Source: Ruegeria atlantica (lineage in GTDB: Bacteria; Pseudomonadota; Alphaproteobacteria; Rhodobacterales; Rhodobacteraceae). Taken from it: a DNA stretch of 64,000 bases. Location of the stretch: assembly GCF_013033965.1 (NCBI RefSeq), contig NZ_WQFE01000015.1:27005-91004 (forward strand). The letters are read 5' to 3'. The notes under the pieces were generated by a model. That model made no database searches. It had not been told where the DNA came from and saw only the letters and a list, made by a program, of their open reading frames with translations. A program made the position numbers and the translations under genes. Below are positions 43,082-52,841 of the stretch, in pieces. Every line of letters starts with the position of its first letter. The stretch's first letter is position 1.

Positions 43082-44014
43082 TTATTCTGCTGTGCCCGTC
43101 GCTTGGTAAAAACGGCGCATCACGATAGGGGTCAGGTACATCGGGATTTGATAAGCCCCGATGAACACCAAAAGTGGCGCTGTTACCTCAGGTGGAAGCG
43201 CGATTAGGAATATCGCAACATTCCGGTTTCCGGCAACAATGGACAACGCGGTGGCCTTGTCAGCGGCTACTCGGTTACGTGTCAGAAAGACCAAAACCAA
43301 TTGCGCCCCAAAGTTGATCAAACATGCGAACCCTATCCAAGACGCAGCAGTGATCGGATCAACCAGTGCCGCCGCAGTCACGGACGGCATCAGGCCGATT
43401 ACAAAGACGGCAAGAGTGATTGTCGCCAACCCTTCCAGGTTTTTGAGCGTAGCTGGGGATGGATTTCTAAGGAACGCGCGTCTCAGTAACACTGCCGCAA
43501 CTGTCGCCACAAAAATAGTCATGAACAGGCGAAAAACTGCGGTCAAAACGGATTGAAAGTCGCCCAGTTCAGGTATCAGCGCAAAAATCGGAAAGACCGT
43601 CAGCGGCAAAGCCGCGGTCCCAATCACCATCAAGCGCAAGGCGTGTTCCGCCGGATGCCCCATCATCAGAGACATATTAGCGCTGCCTGAGATGGACGGG
43701 GCCGCCACCATGATCAGCAGAGAAAGAAGAACCGGCGTACCGGTCCATCCTCCGATCAAGCCTACGGTCACGACCAACAGTGGCAAAATCAGCTGGAACA
43801 CGATCACAATAACCGCCACCTGCCTCAAATCAACCAAAGACCCCAATAGCAAGGACGGTTCTATTCGCAGAACGGTCAGGAACAGCAGCAGTGCCACCAG
43901 GGGCGGCAAGATAGCCTGCATTGGCTCGGCCAGTGCAGGCAACAGCAAGCCAGCGACTAGCCCTACGACCAGTACATAAGGTCCGTTACGCGCCGCCAGA
44001 TGAAGCGGGTTCAA
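43082..44014 (-). CDS. BASS-type secondary transporter (bile acid:Na+ symporter fold)
   Basis: A 310-residue integral membrane protein with about nine or ten hydrophobic segments and almost no soluble parts. The pattern of a small N-terminal panel, the segment VAAPSISGSANMSLMMG after an unwound helix, and the late segment ALSIVAGNRNVAIFLIAL (residues about 250-270) resembles the bile acid:sodium symporter/arsenite (BART) superfamily. Substrate unknown; organic anions are usual. It follows the TRAP permease gene after only six bases on the same strand, so it may be the last gene of that operon. Confidence 0.7.
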   Translation of the reverse strand: MNPLHLAARNGPYVLVVGLVAGLLLPALAEPMQAILPPLVALLLFLTVLRIEPSLLLGSLVDLRQVAVIVIVFQLILPLLVVTVGLIGGWTGTPVLLSLLIMVAAPSISGSANMSLMMGHPAEHALRLMVIGTAALPLTVFPIFALIPELGDFQSVLTAVFRLFMTIFVATVAAVLLRRAFLRNPSPATLKNLEGLATITLAVFVIGLMPSVTAAALVDPITAASWIGFACLINFGAQLVLVFLTRNRVAADKATALSIVAGNRNVAIFLIALPPEVTAPLLVFIGAYQIPMYLTPIVMRRFYQATGTAE

Positions 44015-44020
44015 CGCCCC

Positions 44021-45334
44021 CTACCCGCCCGGGCTTTGCCGAAGGTTTTCTGGCAGCCAAGTCGCCAATTCCGGGAACCAGATCAGGACGAAGACCATCA
44101 CCACCATGATCAGGAACATCGGAATTGCTGCGCGGGCGATATAACTCATCTCATGGTTCGTCATGCCCTGCATCACGAACAGGTTGAAACCGATCGGCGG
44201 CGTGATCTGCGCCATTTCCACAACGACCACGATGAAGATACCAAACCAGATCAGGTCAATACCCGCATCCCGGATCATCGGTTCAACCACGGCCATGGTC
44301 AGAACAACCGACGAGATACCATCAAGGAAGCAACCCAAAACGATGTAAAAGACCAAAAGAACCATCAACAGTTCGAACCGCGTCAGCTCCCACCCGGCGA
44401 TCAGATCAGCCAGCCCGCGCGGCAGACCCGTGAACCCCATGGACAGAGACAGGAACGCGGCCCCGGCCAGGATTAGGGCGATCATCGCGCTGGTCCGGGT
44501 GGCTCCCATCAGGCTTTCTGTGAACGTTTTCCAGGTCAAGGACCCCTGCCCAGCCGCCAGAAGCAGACCTCCGATCACACCAAAGGCTGCGGCTTCGGTT
44601 GCTGTGGCATAGCCCAGATACATCGACCCGATCACGACCATGATCAGCAGGATTACAGGCAGCAGGAAGCGTGAATTCTTGAGCTTCTCAGAAAAGCTCA
44701 GTTTGCCTTCACTGTTTGGGTTCCAATCTTTTCCGAATTTCGAGTAGACCGCGACGTATCCCATGAACATCGTCGCAAGCACCAATCCGGGCAGAATGCC
44801 TGCAAAGAACAGCTTGGTGATCGATTCATTGATAGTCACACCATAGACGATCAACGTCAAAGAGGGCGGGATCATCAGGCCCAGCGTCGCAGCGCCGGTC
44901 AGCGTACCGATGATCATCCGTTCGGGGTAGTTGCGTTTCCTCAGTTCCGGGATCGACATTTTGCCCACAGTCGTCAGGGTGGCAGCTGACGACCCAGAGA
45001 CAGCGGCGAACACCGTGCAGCCGACGATGTTCGTGTGCACTAACCCGCCGGGCAAAGGCGCCATCCACGGGGAAAGCCCCTTGAACATATCTTCGGATAA
45101 TCGTGTTCGGTACAGGATTTCACCCATCCAGATGAACATCGGCAGGGCCGTCAGTGTCCACGAGGAGGACGCTGACCAGATGGTCGTGATCATCACGTCT
45201 CCGACAGGGCGTGTCGTGAAAAGCTCCATCCCGACCCACGCGACGCCCATAAGGGCAAGGCCAACCCAGACACCGGTGCCAAGCAGAGTGAAAAGAACAA
45301 AGAGGAAGAGGATGATGACTGATACGTTTTCCAT
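44021..45334 (-). CDS. dctM: TRAP transporter large permease (DctM)
   Basis: A 437-residue inner-membrane DctM-type subunit with about 11-12 hydrophobic segments. Typical family sequences are TALPMFIWMGEILYRT, GLVHTNIVGCTVFAAVSGSS and ATLGLMIPPSLTLIVYG. It carries the sodium-coupled transport path for an organic acid bound by the DctP protein. ATG 45334 is chosen, four bases after the DctQ stop, with GGAGAG upstream; the longer frame from 45370 overlaps the DctQ gene. Confidence 0.93.
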   Translation of the reverse strand: MENVSVIILFLFVLFTLLGTGVWVGLALMGVAWVGMELFTTRPVGDVMITTIWSASSSWTLTALPMFIWMGEILYRTRLSEDMFKGLSPWMAPLPGGLVHTNIVGCTVFAAVSGSSAATLTTVGKMSIPELRKRNYPERMIIGTLTGAATLGLMIPPSLTLIVYGVTINESITKLFFAGILPGLVLATMFMGYVAVYSKFGKDWNPNSEGKLSFSEKLKNSRFLLPVILLIMVVIGSMYLGYATATEAAAFGVIGGLLLAAGQGSLTWKTFTESLMGATRTSAMIALILAGAAFLSLSMGFTGLPRGLADLIAGWELTRFELLMVLLVFYIVLGCFLDGISSVVLTMAVVEPMIRDAGIDLIWFGIFIVVVVEMAQITPPIGFNLFVMQGMTNHEMSYIARAAIPMFLIMVVMVFVLIWFPELATWLPENLRQSPGG

Positions 45335-45338
45335 GCTC

Positions 45339-45872
45339 TCACTCTCCGTGGCTCTGATCGGCCAGATCACGGACGATGCGGTGATCGCCCTTAAATACGA
45401 CGTGGATCAGATGATCGGTCAGGGCGATTGCAAGAATGACAGCGCCGATAAGCATCGTTGACTGCGGAATCCAAAGCGCGGTTTTGTCCTGTCCCTGGCT
45501 GACATCGTTGAATTTCCAACTCCAGTAGACAAAGCGATAGGCATACCAGCAAAAGTACCACATAACCGCCGCACCAACAGTAAAGCACCATATTTCAAGG
45601 ATGCGGCGAAACCGGTGGGGAACCGCATTCAGCAAGATCGACACACGAATGTGGCTGCCTCGGTTCAGCGCATTGGCAAAGGCCAGAAAGGACGCGGTGG
45701 CCATAGCATAGCCCGCATAATCGGGCGCGCCTGGGAAAACCTCACCGGTCCAGCGGGCCAGCATTTGAACAACGATCAGAACCAAAATGGCAATCAGGCT
45801 AAGCGCTGCCAGAACCCCTGCTGCCTGATATACTAAATCCAGTACGGACCTGAGCCCTCGTAGTGCCGCCAT
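45339..45872 (-). CDS. dctQ: TRAP transporter small permease (DctQ)
   Basis: A 177-residue membrane protein with four hydrophobic helices, as in DctQ subunits; the motif region NRGSHIRVSILLNAVPHRFRR between helices two and three is characteristic. ATG 45872 is preferred over ATG 45923 because the extra 17 residues are polar and poorly conserved in style. It sits between the genes for the binding protein and the large permease. Confidence 0.9.
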   Translation of the reverse strand: MAALRGLRSVLDLVYQAAGVLAALSLIAILVLIVVQMLARWTGEVFPGAPDYAGYAMATASFLAFANALNRGSHIRVSILLNAVPHRFRRILEIWCFTVGAAVMWYFCWYAYRFVYWSWKFNDVSQGQDKTALWIPQSTMLIGAVILAIALTDHLIHVVFKGDHRIVRDLADQSHGE

Positions 45873-45940
45873 GCCGTCCCCGCTTTGTTTATTGGATGTG
45901 AAACGGGCGGCAGGATGAACCACCGCCCGTCCAATGACAT

Positions 45941-46918
45941 TTACTGAGATGAATTGAACGCATCGACGATGGCTTTGCCCTCGTCGCCTGCGGCCTCAAG
46001 CCACTCATTGGTCATGGTGACACCGATCTCTTTCAACTCATTGGTCATCTGCTCGGACGCTGGACCGACTGTCATTCCGCCATCACGCAGACCTTGCAGA
46101 GTAAAGCCGGTGTATTCCTTGGCGCGCCAATTGCCGGCATATTCCGCCAATTCCGCACAACCCTTAATGACGTTCTTGTTGGCATCAGAAACGCCAGCCC
46201 AGATGTCTGAGTTGACCATGACGTAATTACGCGGCAGCCAGGCATCCACTTCGTAGAAATAGTTTAGACTTTCCCAAACCTTGCGGTCATAGCCAGTCGA
46301 ACCGGATGAAACCATCGAGTCCGCAACGCCGGTAGCAAAAGCCTGACTGATTTCAGCCGCTTCGATTGTCACGGGCAGCATGCCGGTAAGCTCCGCCAGG
46401 CGAGACGTGGCATTGTTGTAGGACCGGAATTTGATGCCCTCCATATCCGCGACCGAGTTTACTTCGTTCTTGAAGTACAAGCCCTGCGGCGGCCATGGCA
46501 CGGCGTAAAGCAACGTCAGGTTCTGTTCGGCCAGCAGCTTTTCGATTGACGGTTTTGCTGCTTCCCAAAGCTTAGCGCTGTCATCAAACGAGGTTGCAAG
46601 GAACGGGATGGAGTCGAACCCAAACAGTGCATTTTCATTCTGGTGGCCAGACAGCAGACGCTCGCCAATCGGTGCTTGACCGGTCTGAATGGCACGCTTG
46701 ATGTCGGCACCTTTGAACAGCGACCCGGACGGATGAGTAACGATTTCAATCTCGCCCCCAGTGCCTGTGGTCACGCATTTGGCAAATTCCGCACCCGTGG
46801 CCGAGTGGAAGTTCGATGCCGAATACGCCATGGGCATATCCCATTTCTCGGCCATCGCCGGTGCAGTCGCTGCGGCTGTCAAAGCGGTTGCCGCCAGAAG
46901 GCTTGTCAATTTCTTCAT
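45941..46918 (-). CDS. dctP: TRAP transporter substrate-binding protein (DctP)
   Basis: A 325-residue periplasmic binding protein. A Sec signal (MKKLTSLLAATALTAAATAP, cleavage after AMA near residue 23) precedes a DctP domain. Landmarks are GEIEIVTHPSGSLFKGADI, the ligand-binding Arg region GIKFRSYNNATSRLAELTG and the segment EVDAWLPRNYVMVNSDIW. The bound compound cannot be inferred with confidence, but the adjacent genes suggest an amino acid derivative or sugar acid. First transport gene after the catabolic pair upstream on the same strand. Confidence 0.92.
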   Translation of the reverse strand: MKKLTSLLAATALTAAATAPAMAEKWDMPMAYSASNFHSATGAEFAKCVTTGTGGEIEIVTHPSGSLFKGADIKRAIQTGQAPIGERLLSGHQNENALFGFDSIPFLATSFDDSAKLWEAAKPSIEKLLAEQNLTLLYAVPWPPQGLYFKNEVNSVADMEGIKFRSYNNATSRLAELTGMLPVTIEAAEISQAFATGVADSMVSSGSTGYDRKVWESLNYFYEVDAWLPRNYVMVNSDIWAGVSDANKNVIKGCAELAEYAGNWRAKEYTGFTLQGLRDGGMTVGPASEQMTNELKEIGVTMTNEWLEAAGDEGKAIVDAFNSSQ

Positions 46919-46970
46919 CTTTTTCTCCCTGTTTCATTTTCAGATGCCGGCTTGATTTGCCGGGTATTTC

Positions 46971-48221
46971 CTAAGTCGCGTAGCGAGACGGCGCATAGAC
47001 GCCCATATTCGCGTTGGGCGTCCTTCCCGCAATCATATGCGCCAGCAGACGCCCAGTTTTCGGTCCGCCTGTAAGGCCGATATGATGGTGGCCAAATCCC
47101 ATATACGCCCCGTCTACCCCCGGCACCTCGCCGATGATCGGGATCGAGTCCGCAGGTGCGGGACGGTGCCCCATCCATTCCACCTCGTCTTTCCATGTCA
47201 CGCCCGGAAAGGACGCGCGGGCGTTCTTGCGCATCAGTTCGAACGGTGCCCGCGAAGGCGGTGCGTCCAGCCCGCCAAACTCGACAATTCCAGCCAGCCG
47301 GATTCGGCCATCCATCGGCGTGGCGACGAACTTGCCTGATGCAACCATAACCGGACTCTTCGGCATCGCGGAAGGTTCCACTAATTCAAGATGATAACCA
47401 CGTTCTGTCTCCAGAGGAACAGAAACGCCCAATTTGCTAGCCAAAGGCCCTGACCAGACCCCCGCAGTGACTATGGCGGTGTCACAGGGGATGGTTTCAC
47501 CGGCCGCCCGAACGCCAGAGACTTTGCCGTTCTCGTGTACGACATCCTCAACAGCCGCGCGGATAACCTGGCCACCGTTAGTCTCGACATGCGCGGCAAG
47601 GTCTTTCACGTACTGTCCGGGATCGGTAATATGCCCGTGACCGGCGAGTTTTGCAGCAAACCCGATATCCTTACTGAAGATCGGGTCATAGGTGTGGAAC
47701 GCGTCACCCTCCAATTCCTCCCATTGAAACCCATGCCTACGTCGCACATCCCAACCAAACGCGTCGCCTTCGAAATGTTGGCGGTTTTCATAAAGGAAAA
47801 GATAGTCGGAAGGCACAATCCATTTCTCGGCCGCCGTTCCCTGAGCCAGCGCACGATGGTCATTCAGGCTGTCTCCAACGATGGGGGTCAGCGCTGCGGC
47901 AATACGTTCAACGTCCCCTGCGTTCGCGTGTTTCAGATAGCGCGTCAACCATGGCAACAGCTTGGGCACATAGCCCCATTTCATAAACAAAGGCTGCGAC
48001 GGATCAAATAGCATTTTGGGTGCTTTCTTCAGCAGCCCTGGCACCGTGACGGGGATAATCGAGCATGAGGCTAACACGCCGCCATTGCCATGCGAGGTGC
48101 CCTCGCCGGGTCCTGCCTTGTCGATCAGGATGACATGATGGCCGTCACGTTGCAGCCAAACGGCGGTCGAGACACCAACGATACCGCCACCGATAATGGC
48201 TATGGTCTTGGTCCCGTTCAT
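46971..48221 (-). CDS. FAD-dependent oxidoreductase, DadA-like
   Basis: A 416-residue flavoprotein of the DAO/DadA family. The N-terminal dinucleotide-binding motif is [20 protein letters not shown] with the acidic end [16 protein letters not shown]; the C-terminal part has the FAD-contacting segment [20 protein letters not shown]. Related enzymes oxidise D-amino acids or N-methylated or cyclic amino acids such as hydroxyproline. It overlaps the enolase-superfamily gene by four bases, so the two are coupled, and is followed by the TRAP genes. Confidence 0.88.
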   Translation of the reverse strand: MNGTKTIAIIGGGIVGVSTAVWLQRDGHHVILIDKAGPGEGTSHGNGGVLASCSIIPVTVPGLLKKAPKMLFDPSQPLFMKWGYVPKLLPWLTRYLKHANAGDVERIAAALTPIVGDSLNDHRALAQGTAAEKWIVPSDYLFLYENRQHFEGDAFGWDVRRRHGFQWEELEGDAFHTYDPIFSKDIGFAAKLAGHGHITDPGQYVKDLAAHVETNGGQVIRAAVEDVVHENGKVSGVRAAGETIPCDTAIVTAGVWSGPLASKLGVSVPLETERGYHLELVEPSAMPKSPVMVASGKFVATPMDGRIRLAGIVEFGGLDAPPSRAPFELMRKNARASFPGVTWKDEVEWMGHRPAPADSIPIIGEVPGVDGAYMGFGHHHIGLTGGPKTGRLLAHMIAGRTPNANMGVYAPSRYAT

Positions 48222-49351
48222 GCCGCTACCGATTTGGAAACAGCATAGTGGTTCAACTTTGCCTCGTCCGGCTTCCCTCCAAGACCTGGTGTGTCGGGGA
48301 CAACAACCTGACCCTGTTCCACCTTAAAAGGCTCCTCAAGAATATCTTCGCTCAGGAAGTAAGAGACCTGATAAAATTCGCAGCCCAGTGTAATTTCCGG
48401 TGTGGCGGCGATCATGTGAGTGCCTGCAAGATGTGCCAGACCAGCCTCGAACATATCTCCGCCATACGCGCTGAGACCATGTGCAGCGGCCATGCGAGCG
48501 ACTGTTTGCGCGCGCGTCAATCCACCGGATTTCATAATTTTCACCGAAACACCGTCGCAAATCCCTTCGCTTGCAGCCCGTTCCATATCCTCGGGGCCAA
48601 AGACGCTTTCATCAGCCAGCAGCGGCACATCCGTCGCTTGCCGCAGCTTCATCATCATGCCGTAGTGATGCGCACGCACCGGTTGTTCGATGAAATCCGG
48701 ATCAAACTGCGCCACGTCCCGCACCTGCGCCGGTGCGTCTTCGATCGACAGACCCTGATTATAGTCCACGCGCACCGAGAACTCTGGGTAATGCTGCGCC
48801 AAATACTCAAGGCGCATGATATCAAAAGCATGATCCTTGAACCCAGTCTTCAACTTCACGATCCGTACACCGTCGTCCTGCAAACGGGCCAGAAGATCTA
48901 TATCCTGCGCAAAATCGGGGTTAGCGATAGAGCAGCTTAGCGGGATCGAGTCGCGGCATTTCCCTCCCAACAAGGCCCAGACCGGAACGCCGCTGATCCT
49001 ACCCGTCAAGTCAAGCAATGCTGCTTCCAACGCCGCCTTGGCCTCGGTGCAATGCGCCACCGCATATGCAGCCTGCGCCATGATCGCAGCCCTGTCGGCA
49101 ACCTTGGCCCCCACCACCAACGGACGGAGGTAGCGATTCAGGGCGGCGTATGTCGCCTCTGGCGTTCCGGTGAATACGGACCAGGGTGAGGCTTCGCCGT
49201 ATCCCTGGCTGCCATCCTCGGATGTCAGGCGCAGGACAACGACCTCGCACACACCTTCGACAGATCCAATACCGTGGTCCCGGCGGGATGTGACAGGCAG
49301 TTCAAGATGCCACAGGTCATAGCCGATGATTTTTTGTGACAGATCGCCCAT
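48218..49351 (-). CDS. Enolase-superfamily enzyme, MLE/dipeptide-epimerase subgroup
   Basis: A 377-residue mandelate racemase/muconate lactonizing enzyme family member. The active-site set is complete: KLK in RIVKLKTGF at the end of the second barrel strand, metal ligands in RVDYNQG (Asp), DFIEQPV (Glu) and LLADESVFG (Asp-Glu), and the second Lys in [10 protein letters not shown]. This KxK-and-Lys arrangement belongs to the MLE subgroup (cycloisomerases, dipeptide epimerases, proline-betaine epimerases, cis-3-hydroxyproline dehydratase). ATG 49351 is preceded by GGGGAGGACGA. With a DadA-like oxidase and TRAP importer, racemisation or dehydration of an imported amino acid derivative is a reasonable guess. 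Confidence 0.88.
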   Translation of the reverse strand: MGDLSQKIIGYDLWHLELPVTSRRDHGIGSVEGVCEVVVLRLTSEDGSQGYGEASPWSVFTGTPEATYAALNRYLRPLVVGAKVADRAAIMAQAAYAVAHCTEAKAALEAALLDLTGRISGVPVWALLGGKCRDSIPLSCSIANPDFAQDIDLLARLQDDGVRIVKLKTGFKDHAFDIMRLEYLAQHYPEFSVRVDYNQGLSIEDAPAQVRDVAQFDPDFIEQPVRAHHYGMMMKLRQATDVPLLADESVFGPEDMERAASEGICDGVSVKIMKSGGLTRAQTVARMAAAHGLSAYGGDMFEAGLAHLAGTHMIAATPEITLGCEFYQVSYFLSEDILEEPFKVEQGQVVVPDTPGLGGKPDEAKLNHYAVSKSVAA

Positions 49352-49394
49352 TCGTCCTCCCCAGCGATGGGTGGAAGCCTGCCTTGACCGATAT

Positions 49395-49440
49395 ATCATT
49401 TCAAATACTATGTTTTCATAAATCCATCATAAGAAATGAT
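49395..49440. promoter_or_regulatory. Long inverted repeat in the LysR divergent region
   Basis: TATCATTTC (49394-49402) is repeated inverted as GAAATGATA (49433-49441), with 30 bases between. It fills most of the short region between the divergent starts at 49351 and 49451 and could include recognition and activation sites for the LysR regulator. Confidence 0.35.
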
Positions 49441-49450
49441 AGGGTAAACC

Positions 49451-50371
49451 GTGTCTCTGCGCTTTCGTCAGTTGCAGGCGTTCCACGCCATCATGGAAAC
49501 CGGCACTGTTACGGGGGCCGCATCAGTATTGGGAATCTCCCAACCAGGCATCAGCAATCTGTTGGCACAGTTGGAACGAGAGGCTCGGTTGCCCCTGTTC
49601 GAACGCAACAAAGGGCGCCTTTTGCCGACGCCTGAGGCCGAGCTTTTGTATCGAGAGGTCGATACAGTGGTCCGCGGGCTGGATCACGTCGCGCAGGCCG
49701 TGTCAGATCTTCAGAACAAGCACCCCGGGCAGTTGCAGGTTGCCGCGCCCCATCTATTGTCGTTCGGTTTCATGCCGCGAGAGATTGCGCGCTTTGCCAA
49801 TTCACGCCCCAATTTATCCGTCAGTTTTCAGTCCCAGTATTCCTCGAAAATTCAGGAGTGGGTTATCTCTGGCCTGTTCGAGATCGGTATCGTCGAGATG
49901 CCAATTCTGCACGACACGCTGAATTATCAGGTCTTCCAATTTGAAACGATGGCCACGTTCCCTGAGGGAAGTCATCTGGCCGATCATGACGTTCTGACAC
50001 CGGAGTTATTGGAAGAGGAACCTTTTATTGTCATGGGTCCCGAGCATCAAACCCACCGTCGGACTCGCGACATTTTTCAATCCGCCGGACGGACATGGCA
50101 AACGCGAATTCATACACATTTGTCTGAGAACCTGCTGAGCTTTGTCAAACAGGGCATGGGCGTGGCGATGATCGACCCGTTCACCGTCACCTTCGATGGA
50201 GAGAGCGGGTATCAAACCCGCCCTTTCAAACCTGCCGTCACGCTGGACCTTGCGATTATCACCGCAAAGGGGCGCCCTTTGTCGACGATTGCGCAGGAAT
50301 TCTTGGCCCAGCTGACTCCGTCAATCGCGTCTTACGCCACCCATTCCGAGACCGGTGCAGCCGCTTCGTGA
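49451..50371 (+). CDS. LysR-family regulator
   Basis: A 306-residue LTTR. The N-terminal helix-turn-helix (FRQLQAFHAIMETGTVTGAA, then LGISQPGISNLLAQLER) is followed by a periplasmic-binding-protein-like effector domain (from about residue 92; GQLQVAAPHLLSFGFMPREI). The start is GTG 49451. It is divergent from the TRAP/DadA/MLE operon, which it probably controls. Its last 40 bases overlap the 3' end of the convergent thiamine-diphosphate enzyme gene. Confidence 0.92.
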   Translation: MSLRFRQLQAFHAIMETGTVTGAASVLGISQPGISNLLAQLEREARLPLFERNKGRLLPTPEAELLYREVDTVVRGLDHVAQAVSDLQNKHPGQLQVAAPHLLSFGFMPREIARFANSRPNLSVSFQSQYSSKIQEWVISGLFEIGIVEMPILHDTLNYQVFQFETMATFPEGSHLADHDVLTPELLEEEPFIVMGPEHQTHRRTRDIFQSAGRTWQTRIHTHLSENLLSFVKQGMGVAMIDPFTVTFDGESGYQTRPFKPAVTLDLAIITAKGRPLSTIAQEFLAQLTPSIASYATHSETGAAAS

Positions 50372-52026
50372 AGCGGTTGTGAGTGGATATCGACCAGAGT
50401 CGGGCCGTCGTGTTCAACCGCCAGCTTCAATACACGGCGCAGGTCGTCCGGGTCCTTCACTGTCCAGGATTTGACGCCAAATGCTGAAGCAACGGCAGCG
50501 TGATCAGTTCGGTTGAAGTCCACGTTGTAATAACGCTGACCAAATCCCGCATCCTGCCCGGCTTTAATCCAGCCAAAGACCGAGTTCGAGAATACGATGC
50601 AGGTAATGGGCATCTTGTGCCGAACCATCGTTTCAAACTCGCCACAGGTGAAGCCGAACGATCCATCCCCCATGACAGACAGCGTCTTGACCGACGGCCG
50701 ACCCACATGCGCCCCCATCGCGGCTCCCAGCGAATATCCCAGCGCGCCATGTGCCCGGTTAGTAATGAAATGCCGCCCCGGCTTGCGCCAACGGTAGTGG
50801 GCGCTGAAGTACGGGCACGGGGTGCCCGGATCGGCAACGACAATCGCGTCGTCATCAAGAATATCCATCAGCGATGCCATCACAGCCTCGGGCCGGATCG
50901 GGGTTTCCTGACTGGCCGCAAGCGGAGTAAACGCGGCCAGCTTGGTATCCCAAGCGGCACGGGATTGAGCTGCACCACCAAATCCCGGCAGATCGGTCCG
51001 CGCCTCGAGCGACCGCGCCAACGCCTCAAGTGCCAAACGGGCATCCGCACAGATGGCGACATCAGTCTGATAATTCGCACCGATCACCATCGGATCGCTG
51101 TCGATATGTATAATCGTGGTATCCGGCGCGGGGCTGCGCCAGCGTTCAGTCGTGACAGATCCCGCGCGGCATCCGACAAAAACAACGACATCTGCCTGAT
51201 CCACAACGGCGCGCGTGGCCGGAACACCGCCGTTAGACCCAACTACCCCCAAGGCTAGCGGGTCGGTCTCGGCAATTGATCCCTGTCCCGAGACTGTTGT
51301 CGCGACCGGAATATCCAGCAGGGCGGCAACACGGTGCAATACCTTTTCGGCTCTGGAAAGAACCGGTCCGCCGCCGCAAACGATGACTGCTGATTTGGCT
51401 TTGGTCAGGATGTCGGCGGCCGCTTCGATGGCGTCCAGATCCGGCCCGGCCCGTTCTGCCGGATAGCTGCGATGGCGTGCATCAGCCCAAATCTCAGCCT
51501 CGTCCACCGGCCCTTTCTGCGTGTCAAAGGGCAGCGCCAGATGTGTGGCGCCCGGCGTTCCTGTCGTCATGGCCCGAAACGCTGCGCGCACCATTGCAGG
51601 CAAACGCGAGGCATCATCCAATGACGCATTCCATTTTGACAGCGGCTTGAACAAGGCAGCCTGATCCAACTCGGTTAAAGGGTACTTTCCCCGACTTGTC
51701 GTCGCCACATCAGAAGTGATCGCCAGAATGGGAACCGAACTTTCGCTGGCCTCAATCACGCCCGGCAGTATGTAGGTAGCCCCGCCGCCGGACGGGCCTT
51801 CGCAGACGCCCGGCTTGCCCGTCACGCGCGCGTATCCATCCGCCATATAAGCAGCGTGACGTTCGTCCCGGGTTAGAATGTGCTGAATGCCATGATCCAT
51901 CCGCGCCAGCGCGTCATAGAAAGGCAGCGTCGTATCCCCACACAGGCCGAACATGTGCTTAACGCCGTGCGCTTCCAGCATGCGCACCATTGCTTCGGCT
52001 CCTGTCAGATAATTCGTCCCTGTCAT
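50332..52026 (-). CDS. Thiamine-diphosphate enzyme, acetolactate-synthase-like
   Basis: A 564-residue three-domain ThDP enzyme (pyrimidine-binding domain about 5-170, central domain 195-330, pyrophosphate-binding domain 375-530). The catalytic Glu is in TRDERHAAYMADGYAR and the ThDP-binding motif is MGDGSFGFTCGEFETMVRHK, ending in FSNSVFG. It looks like acetolactate synthase large subunits but no small subunit is nearby, so a catabolic 2-oxo-acid or sulfoacetaldehyde-type reaction is possible. ATG 52026 follows GAGGAA; upstream in-frame codons lie in the regulatory region. It is divergent from the GntR regulator. Confidence 0.87.
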   Translation of the reverse strand: MTGTNYLTGAEAMVRMLEAHGVKHMFGLCGDTTLPFYDALARMDHGIQHILTRDERHAAYMADGYARVTGKPGVCEGPSGGGATYILPGVIEASESSVPILAITSDVATTSRGKYPLTELDQAALFKPLSKWNASLDDASRLPAMVRAAFRAMTTGTPGATHLALPFDTQKGPVDEAEIWADARHRSYPAERAGPDLDAIEAAADILTKAKSAVIVCGGGPVLSRAEKVLHRVAALLDIPVATTVSGQGSIAETDPLALGVVGSNGGVPATRAVVDQADVVVFVGCRAGSVTTERWRSPAPDTTIIHIDSDPMVIGANYQTDVAICADARLALEALARSLEARTDLPGFGGAAQSRAAWDTKLAAFTPLAASQETPIRPEAVMASLMDILDDDAIVVADPGTPCPYFSAHYRWRKPGRHFITNRAHGALGYSLGAAMGAHVGRPSVKTLSVMGDGSFGFTCGEFETMVRHKMPITCIVFSNSVFGWIKAGQDAGFGQRYYNVDFNRTDHAAVASAFGVKSWTVKDPDDLRRVLKLAVEHDGPTLVDIHSQPLHEAAAPVSEWVA

Positions 52027-52060
52027 GGCTGGGTTCCTCTTGATCATTCTCTGCACACAG

Positions 52061-52074
52061 AACTGTATACAGTT
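52061..52074. promoter_or_regulatory. Candidate GntR operator
   Basis: A perfect 14-base palindrome AACTGTATACAGTT lies in the 110-base divergent region, 34 bases from the start of the ThDP-enzyme gene and 62 bases before the GntR gene. It contains the core TGTATACA seen in sites of FCD-type GntR regulators. An overlapping weaker repeat ATACA-GTTT-TGTAT extends to 52080. Confidence 0.6.
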
Positions 52075-52136
52075 TTGTATATTGATTTCAAGAACGACCT
52101 GTGGCACGCCTTGGCTAACAGAAAAAGGCGGTACTT

Positions 52137-52841
52137 ATGACGGGTCCACGCGTTGACGACATCTATGACCAGGTAAAGGCGATGGCCGTCTCGTTTCGCC
52201 TTCGACCGGGTGATCGGTTGAACGAAGTGGCGCTGTCGAAGGAATTAGGCGTCAGCCGTACACCTCTGCGCGAGGCCCTGAACCGATTGGTGGCCGAACG
52301 CCTGTTTGATTTTCGCCCTGGTCAGGGGTTTTTCTGTCGCCCGCTGGACGCGCAAAGTGTGTTCGACCTGTTTGAACTGCGCCAAATCATCGAATCCGCA
52401 GCCGCGCGCAGTGCCTGCGAAAAGGCGTCAGACGCAGACCTTCAATCACTTCGTGATGAGCTTTACACGACCGGCATAGACATCACCGGCCTGACCGTCG
52501 AAGAAGCCGTCAACAGGGACGAGGCATTTCATCTGGGCATCGCCAAACTGTCGGGCAACAATGAACTGGTGCAGACCTTAACCCGGATCAATGAGCGCAT
52601 CCGATACATCCGCTGGGTTTCTATGAGCTTGGATCGGGTTCAACGTTCGAAAGATGAACATAAACGGGTCATGCAGGCCCTGCTGGATCGAGACGCAGAT
52701 TCGGCCGCACATGTCTTGGGCGCGCATATCTCAAAGCGCATGGATCAGGTGCAGGACGCCGTGCGCCACGGAATATCCAATATCTACATGGAAGGGTCCG
52801 AGAATATCTCGGCCCGCATCATCGAGGAGGCGCACGGATGA
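52137..52841 (+). CDS. GntR-family regulator, FCD type
   Basis: A 234-residue regulator. The winged helix-turn-helix is at residues about 8-68 (LNEVALSKELGVSRTPLREA) and the all-helical FCD ligand domain follows from about 78 (DLFELRQIIESAAARSACEK, with metal-type residues in DEAFHLGIAK and HKRVMQALLDRD). It is divergent from the ThDP enzyme and overlaps the racemase-like gene by four bases, so its own operon is autoregulated through the palindrome at 52061-52074 in all likelihood. Confidence 0.92.
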   Translation: MTGPRVDDIYDQVKAMAVSFRLRPGDRLNEVALSKELGVSRTPLREALNRLVAERLFDFRPGQGFFCRPLDAQSVFDLFELRQIIESAAARSACEKASDADLQSLRDELYTTGIDITGLTVEEAVNRDEAFHLGIAKLSGNNELVQTLTRINERIRYIRWVSMSLDRVQRSKDEHKRVMQALLDRDADSAAHVLGAHISKRMDQVQDAVRHGISNIYMEGSENISARIIEEAHG

